This document shows positions 50,801 to 64,000 of a DNA stretch of 64,000 nucleotides, in pieces. The notes under the pieces are model-generated. The model searched no databases. It was not told the DNA's origin and was given only the letters and a program-made list of their open reading frames with translations. This stretch comes from Centroberyx gerrardi (lineage: Eukaryota; Chordata; Actinopteri; Beryciformes; Berycidae): positions 18,739,572 through 18,803,571 of the forward strand of contig NC_136008.1 of assembly GCF_048128805.1 (NCBI RefSeq), written 5' to 3'. The stretch's first letter is position 1, and every line of letters begins with the position of its first letter. Both the position numbers and the translations under genes were made by a program.

Positions 50801-53800
50801 GAAAACTGTTGGGATGAAAACACCACCTTAGTTTCTTTCTGTGCGAGAGAACATGGGGGAAAATCTGGTTCAAACCCTGTAGTGTAATGGTTTTCAAACC
50901 TTTCCTCGGAGACCTGGAAGCCCTAAAACCTTGTTAGAGCAGGCTAATTTAACTAAATTTACTGTAATTTTAGGATACAAACCGGCAAGCCTAAAGTATC
51001 TTATTCCTCCCCCTCTTACATTGCAGGGATTAGAAGGCAACCTAGTATAGCAAATAGCTTTGGATGCAAATTTGTGGACCCATTTGAATTATTCTGCAAT
51101 AATTATCATTTAAATATTTAATTATTCTACAACCTACCTATTGCTGAAAAACACCGCTGTTGTGTGTTTGTAGTCGCGCTCTAAGACAGGTGCTGCTGAA
51201 CGGACTCACCTGTTGACAGACCGGCTTCTGTTCTTACTTCTCCGTCTCTGGAACTTCTCGTCGTCTGAAGAGGAGGAAGTGGAGTCACTGCTGTGGATGG
51301 CATGTCTCCTTCTGCGAGGAGGAGAAATGCATGAAAAACACCATCTTTCATCCCATCTGTATCATCCTGGCCTATCAGCTTATCTGTCTGTCTACAGCAA
51401 AACAGACAATTCCAACTAAAAGGAGGCACGTCGCTTTCAGCAAGAAAACACATCGAATATTAGAGACCGACACGGTTAAGGCAGGAATTGACTCTGATCA
51501 GTGAAGGCAATAAGGATTAAAAGGATTAAAAACCAATCAAATTCAACACCCTACAAACACTCATTCCAATAAACACAACAAATACAAACACTCACAAATA
51601 AACACTACCAGTACTACACACTACTAGATAGTATTCATGAATGCATCATTTACACCTCCATCACAGGTATGATTAATCCAACAAGCCCAATCACACACAG
51701 ACCATCCTCATGCATGAGGCCTGGGCAACAGACCACCAGAACAAAACACCAGGAGTGCTGGACGTACAGTATATAATTTAAGGCTGTGTAATCAGCAGGA
51801 CAAATCAAGCACACGACAAGAAAATACTCTAAATAAATATCCAAAGACGTAGTAAGATGCTATTGAAATGTACCTGAAAAATACTTATACTAATACTCAC
51901 ATAAGATTACGCCAATTTTTACTCAAAGTAAATAAGAATGATTTCCAGTTCATAATGGAAGCATTGGGATAGTGAGCTAGTCCAGGTTGCTGTTGATTTC
52001 ACTGACTTTATTTGATTTACAGTATATCTTTCTAAGAATCAAATAAATGCCTTTATTTGAATTCAAAGAAAAGCAACAAATGCAATATACTACTCATCAT
52101 AGAATACCATATCATATACAATTTATTAATTTAAAACTTGCAGGGGAGTCACGTTTTCAGATTTGTTGCGAGTCTGTTCACATCAGCAGATGAGGTAAAA
52201 TACAGCAGCTGGTCTGTCCTTGTCTCCATGTTGAACCATGGTTACACAATGACACTGACAAAAAAGATTCAATTTGGCTCACTGTCCCAATATTTAGACT
52301 ACTGAATATATTTTCACCCAAAATGTGCCACACTTCTGAACAACCACAGTGCTAGTAGAGACAGACAGCACCCAAAAGGACTATTAAAAAAAAAGGTAAA
52401 CAGCAACAAAGACAAGTAGTGAGTGTCTCTTACCTCTCAGAGCTACTCCTGAGGATGAGGAGCAAGAGAATCAGAAAAAAGAGGAAAAAAGGAATATTGG
52501 GATGGATTGTACATGCAATAACGATACTCATGGCTATGGAAAATAATGTTATTTGTATTGGGGCCAACACTACAACTAGATAGATGTTAACAAACAGTTG
52601 TCAGACCATATACCCTGATCGCCTTCCACACACAATTTTAGTGAAAGTAAGCAGCGTGTGACATTAACAGTGCTGCATGGGATCGAGGAAACAAGTACTC
52701 TGATCTGCGTTTTTGCATTATGTTCTCTCTGTATCTGTGTATGTGCTTCAGTGAGTAGTACACCACCACTCTAACAATGTGTAAGACATGATTCATAGAA
52801 AAGTATGGAGAAAGTCTTGAGTCTTGCAGGACAAGCTTTGACAAGCTGCCAACTCTGAGAAGACGAGTGAGAGAGGGAAAGAGCATCGACTGACACTTAA
52901 GTTGTCACTTAAGTTTGTACTGATTGCAAGAGTAGTGAAGTAACATTTCTACGGCATAGGAATTTCATAATGATTATTATGGGCATGATTGTGTTCCAGG
53001 TATTAGTCAGACCATCCAAGTGTTACTGTGCAAAATGCCCAAAAATATGAATGGACACACCTTAAAAAGGACAAATCCACCCTTGGATACTCTTGATACT
53101 CTGAACACTGATAGATCTCATCAATCTGTGATGTTCAATGCATCCCAGAAGATATTTTGCAATGAAGTATTGTAATTTACTTTTATGGTGTACTCACTTT
53201 CCTTCAACCTGCCTCATCTACTTCTACTTCAGTTAGTTATTTCCTGCATTTCACCCCCAGAGAAGGACGTGTTTCTTAATGTGTTTTAGGGTGGATTTTT
53301 TCCATTAATTTAGTCTTTGGCAAGTCATCATGGTATTAGTGGGATATAGTATCTCTCCCCATTGGGCGACTCTTAGCCCCTGTGTCATCTATTCAAGCCA
53401 TAAAACATGCACCTCATTGGCTATGGTCCCTTGCATAGTCAGCAGTTAATGGGTGGTGTCTGGGCTGTCATACTAACCGGCTGCTTCTTCTTCTGTTGTA
53501 GGGGCTCCTGGGGGCCGTGGAGCTGAACCTGAACCTGCGTCTGGTAGGAGACGAGTGGCTCTTGAAGTACATGCTGCGCTTCCTTGGTTCTCTGGGTTCT
53601 AGCACAAAATGATCAAACTATGTCAAACCTAATGGAATACTAGAAGACAGATGAATGGGCCTTAAAGAGAAGATTTGGTATTTTTAGCAGCCTATGCCTA
53701 GTGTATTCAAAAAGTTTTAGCACCAATGTTTTTGCTTTTTTCCTGGTACAAGCCTCCTCTGAGCATATGTTAGCAATACTAGAAAGTGTATTTTGTAAAT

Positions 53801-54057
53801 TTTGCACAACACACAAAATAAGGCCCAGTAACCAGAATTATCCTGTAAGGACAATGATAAAATTCTATGCATTTCAAGCACATTTAAACAATTAATATCA
53901 ATCAATAAATTGATTTGACTGATCGGATTGAACAGAAACCTCAAGAAGGAGAACCAAACTGAGCCGTACCATCCTGAGGGGCCTGGTAGCGAACCACAGT
54001 CTTCCGCTGTCTGAAGTCATAGCGCCTCTGGTTGTCCTCTTCCTCATCCTCCCCATC

Positions 54058-54090
<33 letters not shown>

Positions 54091-57000
54091 TTCCTCCTCC
54101 TCCTCCTCATCTTCTCTGTCTTCCTCCTCCTCTTCATCATGATCATCCTCATCATCCTCATCCCCTCCTATGAATGAAAAGCAAGAGTAGAGATATCAAA
54201 GCATGTACCAAGTACGGTGGCACTGCTGATCAGTAGCCAATCATGTACTAGTGTTGCAATAATTTGCATCCACCACTGCAACACCACTGGTGCTGCAGCT
54301 AATAATCAGCTCATTTCAGCCATGGACAGCTGGTGAGACAACAAAATCAATGTTTGGTCACTGAATAAATGAAATCAATATTGCGAGTTCACAAAACAGT
54401 GTCACAGCCCACAGAGAAGTTAATATCCCCAGGTTGTGTGCCTGAAAGGCCTAACCGATCTCACCTTGGTTCTCCTTCTCCTCTGTGTCTTTACTCTCCA
54501 CATCAGTCCTCATAGACCTGCACCTCCTGCCCCTGGTGTACATCCCCAGCTTCTGGGAGGAAACAGGCCAAACTGTGTTTACTTCACTGATTTGATTATA
54601 CCTGTGGTACACTGGTTACATTGTCAAACAGCAGCCACCGAAACCAGAATACATAAACATTAGGATTACACAATGCAATGTGCAGCTAAGACTGCATCTT
54701 TGGTGCAAACATGGTCCAGTGGATGTGAAAAAATGAATTTCTTTTTGATGCTTTCGTGCTCTTTATTCAAAGTTAACAACAGAGCTCAATTGTAGAGAAA
54801 TCACAGACTTCGGTTGCCTGTGGCTTTAATGTAAAGGAATGCATAGATAAACATAAGTTTGAGACATGCAAGCTCTCTGCTTACATAGCATATGCACACC
54901 AACTGGCCTCTTTGTGCCCTATGTGACGTTATAAACCGCTTATCCACAAGGGGGAAACAAAGCCATTAGTCTGGAGTGAGCGACCCGGAGCAGGGCATTT
55001 AAAAACAGATACTGTAGGAATGTCTACTTCTATACATTCTTAATCACCACCAAAAGAAAAAGTAGAAAAGAAGATGGCATGTCCTTTAAAGAGGTCATGA
55101 ATGCAAGATGGGGAATATTATTCTTTCATTTTCTCCATGTGGAACTTTTGAACTTTATATGTATTTCCATACATACAATACATGCATTGGCATTGCGTTA
55201 CAAAATTTGGACTGCTGTCAAGCAAACTTCTCCACAGTGGCTTTAATTTTTTGCCTAAACTTTATCCAATTAATTTGAAATATGATTTAATTGGTTGGGT
55301 CCTTACCTCTTCTTTAGTGTCTCTGCTCCTCAGTCTGCGTCTCATCTTCTGCATGTCGTCCATCTTCTGGAGAACAGCTTCAGCCGTGCTGAGGGACAGT
55401 CAGAGAAGAGGGATAAACCATTACCATTTCTGTTATTGTTCTGAATCAAGGTTGGGAATTGATAAGATTTTATCAATGTTGATTACTTAATGATTCCCAG
55501 CATATCGTTTTATTATTGTGCTATTCACAATACACTCGATTCCAACACTGTACACACATTACACAACTGTACACTGTGTATGTGAATCCACAAGGCAAAA
55601 ATGTTTCAATCTGGTCGGTTCTGGAAACATTAGAACTGGTTCCTCAATGGAAGAGGGAGGACTCATCATTTGCTCGAATTTATCCCAACTAAGCCTTTCA
55701 CAGTAATTTGTGTGAGTTGTGTCAAACAGGACAGTCATTCTCAAGATTTTAAATACAATGTTCAGTCATATATCAGTTTACAACTTAATGGAACCTGTTT
55801 TAGTGTGCAGTTTCATTTTAAAAGTTTACTTGTCTGTATTTGTTAGATACTTCTCCTTATGAGGTGATCGTTTGGTCATGGTGCGGTAGCTTTAATGGAA
55901 CTGCAGCAGTGGTGGAGGGAGCCAAAAGAAACCGGAGTGAATGTTACTGGACTCACTTGGTGATGAGTCGGTCGTACAGGACTGACTGGTTGCGGGTATG
56001 CAGTTTGTATCTGGTGATTCGGGAGCTGCGCCGCACCGAGCGGTCCTCCTCGTCCTCCTCCTCCTCATCTTCTTCTTCTTCTACTTCCCTGCTCTGCAGA
56101 CTGAAGCGGCTCCTCTTGGGAGTGGATGATTCCTCCACCTCGTCTGGCACATCTGAGACACCAACAGAAACAGTTTTTCCTACCTTGAATTACAATGGTA
56201 AAGTTCAGCACATTTGCTCTTTTCAAAAACATTAACTGCTTTAACTGCTCCAATTTTAGTAGCATATACCCTCCTAAAAACAAACTCATGCTCTGTAATT
56301 CAAGAGCGCATGTGCTCCTTGGGAAAAAATGATACTGTAGAGCATTGTACCTGCTTGTTGTTTACCGCTGGATGCTTTCCCCTCTCTCTGCAGCCTGGGA
56401 GATTTCCTTTAGAGAGAAATGACAAATTAACTTCACCACCACTGCCTCCTTTTAGGTTATGGTGTCATTTTTGTATATTTGTGTGCATATTAGGGATATG
56501 CATGATAATGTGCACACATTTTGCTGCAGTAAGTTCAAAAGTAGGCCCGCACAACATTGACAAAAAAATTATTTTGCAACTGCAATGTGAATTGTGATTG
56601 ATGATTGATTTCTGCTACTTGGCTTGCTTGATTTGTAAGATTTTCTTCAACTTTCAACTTGATTTGAAGGCCAGGGAGCATCAGACAACAATGTTTAGTT
56701 TGTCATATGAAACAGTTTAGAACAATTTAGAAATTGCAGTAATCAGAATAGCAGATTTGGTTGATTGTGCAGCCTTAGATCATCGTCATTCCAATGTTTT
56801 GTCTGTCTGTTATGAAGTGAACTGTAACAATAAAAGCCCCAATACTACTCCTACTAATAATAGTAATAGTAATGGGTAGTAATGGGTTTAATAGTAATAA
56901 TAATAATAAAATAGTTGTTATTAAAGTGAGTGGGCCATCATCACCTGGTGCAGCATCCTCCAGTCTTGTCCTCACTCAGAGAGGAGCTGGTCTTTCCGTC

Positions 57001-58378
57001 CATCTCAGCAAAGGAGATCTCCAGTTTAACTTTCTGTCCTCTGGTCCTCAGACCTCTGCCCTCCTCCTTCATATCAGCATGACCCTGGAACAGTCAGCAC
57101 ATGCTGAGTGAATAGTTTAAATATGGCAGAGATGAGGCAAACACTGGCTTAAAATAGTTACTACTGAGAACTCCATCTTTGATGATTACCATGTTGCTGT
57201 TAATCAGCTGTTTTTATTTTACAATCTTTTCTGTTGCTGATATACATAAAACCATAAGGCAAATGATTCCTAGAAAACCTTAAGATCCATATAGTCTGGA
57301 TAATAGCTTTTTAAAGTAAGCTGCTTGTTTTATTGCACAGCTATTAACTCTGAGAAAAAACTCAGAATTCTGAGTTTATTCCCAGACTTCTGAGATTAAT
57401 CTCAGAAGTCAAATACATTTTTCACCTGTGGCCCTAATCCTCCTCCGTAGGGGCTGGAGTGGGACCACATTGGACGCCTTTCTGCCGTGGCTGCATCACA
57501 ATATAGGTGATTTTGACTTAATCAACATCGTGTTCCTCTCTATAAAAAAGCCTAATGTAATCTGATAAAAAATAATATTTTAACAGGCGCATCAACTGGT
57601 GAATACCAAACTTCAAACTAACTTCACCACAGTTCATAATCAGGTTTTAATTCACTCACAGTTTCTCCCCTAACAACTAGTTTACGAGCGAGAAAAAAAA
57701 GATTCTGATGAGTTGGATGCCACCCCCTTCATACCCTAACTATGTACGTTACTTCACAGGAAAACCAAAGCACAATACCTAGGACAATGATTACATTTAT
57801 AGGACGCATTTATTTGGTAGCCTGGTTACTACTCTTATTATATGGCTGTATGAGATAACACAGGGCAAATACAATTCAAAGTTAATTGATTTGTAAACTA
57901 ATAAGAGTTTTGCAAGATTGAATGAATGATTGAATGGATACATCAACGGATACATGTCCAGGAGGGACCACATGAGTTTCAGTGAGAAGTTAGAGGGACT
58001 CTGGCCGCTCAGTCATAAATCTGTCTGCCAGTGACAATTTGACAATGTAACGTTAGCTAGTTAGCTTAGCAAGCTAGCAAAAATAGCACAGCAAAGTTGC
58101 GCTCATCGATAATTCATCCACCTACCGTTAGATCACAGATCGTGATCTAGTTACCTGCCAGCTGTCTAGCTATCCATACTCACATTGGCCGTGTTGTTTT
58201 CGGGGCTGCTGAAGCTGTCATCCAGGCCCCGGGAGGACCGCGTCTGACGGGCGGACTTTCTCTGCGACGCGGGAAGCAGCGACAGAAACTCGGAGCTAGT
58301 ATCCAACTCCAACGACCTCCTCTTCGGAGTTGTTGCCGGTTCAGCTCCGGCACTGCCGCTGCTGCGTAGTATCACCAT
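38729..58378 (-). CDS. atad2: ATAD2 orthologue, AAA+ ATPase with bromodomain
   Basis: Thirty coding exons from ATG at 58378 to TGA at 38729. The first are 58184-58378, 56945-57084, 56366-56406, 55957-56152, 55307-55388, 54465-54552, 53970-54167, 53478-53598, 52434-52448, 51210-51311, 50347-50455, 50043-50158, 49707-49881, 49260-49348 and 48446-48605. All phases agree, giving about 1494 residues (human about 1390). Domain order: acidic N-terminus with an aspartate run near 290; first AAA+ module with Walker A GPPGTGKT near 473 and Walker [10 protein letters not shown] near 533, plus [12 protein letters not shown]; a second, degenerate AAA+ module whose P-loop GRPGSGQSS has lost the lysine; a bromodomain near 985-1090 with the acetyl-lysine asparagine in QNALEYNP; a long acidic linker; a conserved helical tail. 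The protein binds acetylated histones and promotes chromatin turnover and transcription. Synteny favours ATAD2 over ATAD2B. Confidence 0.95.
40695..40772 (-). repeat. fragment of dispersed retroposon
   Basis: The sequence 'gggggttcagtgtcttgctc' followed by 'gagggcactttggtg' is the inverse of the segment in the repeat at 32370-32585. It lies in the atad2 intron between 40312 and 41023. Confidence 0.4.
41787..41840. repeat. (CA)n microsatellite next to a donor
   Basis: About 27 CA units beginning within ten bases of the donor of the atad2 exon 41848-41970 (GT repeat on the coding strand). Confidence 0.95.
43185..43207. repeat. poly(A) run
   Basis: More than 20 consecutive A residues in an atad2 intron (poly-T in the transcript). 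Confidence 0.9.
43710..44388 (+). mobile_element. PIF/Harbinger-type non-autonomous element
   Basis: The 679-bp insertion has terminal inverted repeats AGGCCCTGACACACCA at both ends and a 3-bp TAA duplication on each side (43707-43709 and 44389-44391), as expected of PIF/Harbinger. It lies in the atad2 intron between 43537 and 44483, opposite to the gene, and retains the first exon of an accessory gene but no transposase. Confidence 0.82.
44006..44156 (+). CDS. MADF-domain exon carried by the Harbinger-type element
   Basis: ATG at 44006 opens 50 codons and ends at a good donor (CAG/GTAAGA). The sequence [19 protein letters not shown] followed by [14 protein letters not shown] matches the start of a MADF (Myb/SANT-like) domain. 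Harbinger elements typically carry such a DNA-binding accessory protein beside the transposase. The downstream exons are missing from this copy, so it is most likely a relic, though the exon itself is open. It is CG-rich compared with the surrounding intron. Confidence 0.65.
44784..45074. repeat. possible hAT-like 'agggctgcac' MITE copy
   Basis: The left end TAGGGCTGCACAATTAATTG is a good match to this MITE class; the right end (CATCACCCTACA) is decayed and the target duplication unclear. It lies in an atad2 intron. Confidence 0.4.
46807..46845. repeat. (GAAA)n microsatellite
   Basis: Tetranucleotide run close to the donor of the atad2 exon 46857-46993. Confidence 0.9.
47489..47554. repeat. 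perfect 30-bp inverted repeat
   Basis: Arms 47489-47518 and 47525-47554 are exact reverse complements separated by six bases. Each arm contains CGTAATAAGTTCAATTGCAA or its complement. In the atad2 transcript it would fold as a long uninterrupted hairpin. Confidence 0.92.
52434..52448 (-). other. atad2: atad2 15-nt microexon
   Basis: AG acceptor (52449-52450) and GT donor (52428-52433) bracket only 15 bases encoding SSSE plus shared codon parts. Phase 2 on both sides means it can be included or skipped without a frame change. It sits just before the conserved [11 protein letters not shown] segment. Confidence 0.6.
53062..53308. mobile_element. TTAA-flanked MITE (piggyBac-like)
   Basis: Inverted ends AAAAGGACAAATCCACCCT and TGGAAAAAATCCACCCT (right end reversed) lie between TTAA at 53062-53065 and 53305-53308. 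It is 247 bp, non-coding, in the atad2 intron between 52449 and 53477. Confidence 0.55.
54056..54094. repeat. coding trinucleotide repeat (GAT/GAC on the sense strand)
   Basis: An uninterrupted CATCAT run inside the atad2 exon 53970-54167 encodes about ten consecutive aspartates. Human ATAD2 has a similar aspartate run. Confidence 0.9.
56542..56777. mobile_element. hAT-like 'agggctgcac' MITE copy
   Basis: Ends TAGGCCCGCACAACATTGAC and, reversed, CTAAGGCTGCACAATCAACC are related to the element at 28049-28376. No convincing target duplication. It lies in an atad2 intron. Confidence 0.5.
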
Positions 58379-58620
58379 CTTGACTCCAAACCGAGCTTAT
58401 ACTAGCATAAACGACAAATGATCAGCCTCTATTTTGACTAACAATGGCCTATCATTGACGATGCCGCCAACATAGCAAGATAATAGTAAATATCCGCCAG
58501 CTGACATACACACAGCCTCTTTCCAAAACCCCTTGATTTCTGGCGCCACAAACGTCATCATAGGTTGTGAGGTAGCTTGCAGTGAGCTGCCGCGTGGAAA
58601 CATAGATCTGTAAATAAAAA
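58379..58620 (-). promoter_or_regulatory. atad2 promoter region
   Basis: Upstream of the atad2 start codon. It contains a GGCGCC palindrome (about 58541-58546) in a context that loosely resembles an E2F site; ATAD2 is a known E2F target in mammals. No TATA box is evident. Confidence 0.35.
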
Positions 58621-58793
58621 ATAATGCGTGGTCAAACTCTACTAATAATTGTAACTTTACTGCATCAAGCTGACTCACAAAGTTAAATTCGTGTCTGTAG
58701 TTGACAAATGAAATTGAGATCTGCATTTTTTTTCTAACATCACGTAAGCGGAAGGATATAGGTATAACCTAGGAAAGATGTTCCGGCTGTTTT

Positions 58794-58831
58794 TAGAGCG
58801 CGCTCCAAACTGCGCATCCCTGCGCGCTCTA
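58794..58831. repeat. GC-rich inverted repeat upstream of atad2
   Basis: Arms TAGAGCGCGC (58794-58803) and GCGCGCTCTA (58822-58831) are exact reverse complements around an 18-base spacer that also contains TGCGCA. Confidence 0.85.
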
Positions 58832-60155
58832 ATTATGTACACAGGCCATGTCATGATACCATACAATGTACATGTACATTTACATGTTTAACGATCACAT
58901 GACTTAAATCTACCGCCTCCAAACAAAGGTCATGAGGAATGTATATTATATACATATTTATATGTTTATTTTTCTAAGAAGAATTTAAGACACTGGAGAC
59001 GACATCAACGCATCATCTTTTATTTTTTGAATATGTAGACAGATACCAGAGGAGAAAATACAAACTATAGAAACGTTGTTAACCTGGAAAAACAACTTTT
59101 CTGGTACATTGTGTAAAACCGCTATACAGGCAAACTGGTCCACAGCAAAATCTCAAAGCTTTCCCCTGGATCCTCTCTCTACTCTTCCTTTTGTTAAACC
59201 TCCTTTCTAGAATGTGGTTGAGAGGTACAACTGCAATGCAGTCAAGGGGAGATTTGGGGGAAACCACCACAATGTTTAGGATGAATAAATCACCCACAGA
59301 CGACAGGACCAAGGCTCTGTTGATAGGATGACTCTCTGAGACTTGCTAGCCTGGTCATCAATGATCAAACAGGGTTACTTTGCTAGAATGGTTTTCACTA
59401 CAAGGCCCAACAGCACCAGGGCTCACATATTATTTATGCCAGTTTCTTCCAAAGCAAAATTTCTGTGATTTTGCACCGGAGGTGTTTTATCAGACTTAGT
59501 GAGGGTTATAAGTGATTTGTTAACTATAGGGGTTTGGATACTTTAAAATAATTAACAGTGGTATCAGTTTTGATTTCTAAACATTTTGGGCTTGTAATAG
59601 AATTGAGGAATGAGAAGATAAAAGGATTCAATGGAAGATTTGAGATTTCACCCAAATCAGAGACCACCCTCCACTTCATTTGCACAGCAGCCAGCTGCCA
59701 TATCTCACAGTACCAAGGTACATGTTTGACACCAAAGCCAATCAGTCATATGATACATCAGTCTGCTATCTCAGAGCCATTGATGGAGTTTAGCCAGTGC
59801 AGTTCTGAGTGGCAGCCACATTGGCTACACAGTTATGCACAAAGGCCATCACTTTAAGTAGATGGGCTCAGGCCTGGACATAATTTCTGAATGTGAAGCA
59901 GAATTTCTGATTCTGTCAGCTGACATTTATAATCTTAGATATAGCAATGTTGTGGGGGGCACTGTCACATGTTTGCAATAACTGTTAGCTCTAGGGAAGA
60001 GTCGGAAACATAGTGGCCATTGCACAATGCGGTCAAACTCTATATTAATGGCTCTGTGGTATCTGAATGATGTTTCACACAACTATTGGTTACTGCGCTG
60101 CTATGTCTTTGACTTGGAACGTGGCCAGAGACCCCCGTCAGTAGGCAGGGTGTGT
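58832..60155. other. interval between atad2 and psma2, partly psma2 3'UTR
   Basis: About 1.3 kb with only short, motif-free open frames. The part next to 60155 should be psma2 3'UTR; where it ends is not clear. Confidence 0.45.
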
Positions 60156-63517
<3,362 letters not shown>

Positions 63518-64000
63518 CTGTGGGGAGAAATACAAGATGTTTCATAACTTTGCTGTGAAGCACTTTGTATAATATAAGTGTTCAAATAAACTACAAACTC
63601 TATAAGGATTAGGGAGGAGGGGCAAGAGTAGAGCATCAACTATAATGTTTTCGTAAAACAAGTACTGACACAGAGACAGCACTGTGCAAGCCAAACTGGC
63701 TAACACACATACAAAACTGAAAGCAAAAGCTGAATGGCTTCATTCTCATTTGAGCTAGCTAGGCTAACCTAGCCCGCTAGCGTGTGAAACAGGTTTGTTT
63801 CCGTCTGTTCCAGGGTGGAATCAAAAATCCCACAATTAAACCGTATTTATCACAGATAAAACAAAACGACTCGTTGCAATACCATTTTAACAGAGCACCG
63901 ATTTAACATTTTGACAGCAAACATGACAAACTTAGCAGACATGCTAACGGTACGCTTCATCCGTGCCCGGCAATGACAGTGCATCAACTACAACTGCACC
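63518..64000 (-). other. psma2 intron 1 (partial)
   Basis: No start codon context matching the conserved N-terminus of alpha 2 is present here, so exon 1 lies beyond the window. Confidence 0.6.

Noticed and set aside
53898-54161. Minus-strand frame rich in methionine, arginine and lysine
   Set aside because: It is the wrong frame of the aspartate/glutamate-rich atad2 exon; the true frame ends in [18 protein letters not shown] as in ATAD2.
59079-59857. Open frames of 77 and 99 codons between atad2 and psma2
   Set aside because: No motifs, no splice context and no codon bias; likely psma2 3'UTR or spacer.

Overview
The window looks like nuclear DNA of a teleost fish. It has vertebrate genes with short exons and GT-AG introns, abundant CA/GT microsatellites, fish-type transposon remnants (Tc1/mariner, hAT, Harbinger, piggyBac-like, LINE 3' ends, a tRNA-type SINE) and an F-type lectin, a family found in fish but absent from mammals. 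All gene models were assembled by eye: splice sites were chosen so that reading frames stay in phase and the protein follows remembered human or fish homologues. No search was run.

Layout, left to right. 1-3956 (+): the 3' part of fam83a, with its first exons off the left edge. 3957-8806: intergenic, with a 1.2 kb Tc1/mariner-type element and a 167 bp foldback element. 8807-13940 (-): the c8orf76 orthologue, eight coding exons, with LINE debris in its introns. 15122-15607: a solo LTR. 16079-20392 (-): a secreted lectin that joins an F-type lectin (fucolectin) domain to a C-type lectin domain. 20700-27670: gene-poor, holding transposon debris and probably the zhx1 3'UTR. 27671-34951 (-), with a 5'UTR exon near 36631-36900: zhx1, a five-homeodomain transcription factor. 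38729-58378 (-): atad2, an AAA+ ATPase with a bromodomain, 30 coding exons. 60156-63517 (-): psma2, proteasome subunit alpha 2, complete except for exon 1, which lies beyond the right edge.

Gene order and orientation fam83a(+), c8orf76(-), zhx1(-), atad2(-) matches human 8q24.13 as I recall it, so this is an ancient vertebrate neighbourhood. The differences are the lectin gene between c8orf76 and zhx1, and psma2 beyond atad2 (human PSMA2 lies on chromosome 7). The genes do not form a pathway. They are independent units: CK1-anchoring signalling (fam83a), an uncharacterised TPR-like protein, innate lectin recognition, transcription (zhx1), chromatin (atad2) and proteolysis (psma2).

I found no clearly new multigene system. 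The observations I would follow up are: zhx1 lacks its two N-terminal C2H2 zinc fingers and has a coding region cut by six introns; the lectin chimera has altered sugar-binding motifs; a Harbinger-type element inside atad2 keeps a MADF-domain exon; a hAT-like insertion ends 5 bp from a zhx1 splice donor; atad2 has a 15-nt frame-neutral microexon; and there is a perfect 30-bp inverted repeat in an atad2 intron.
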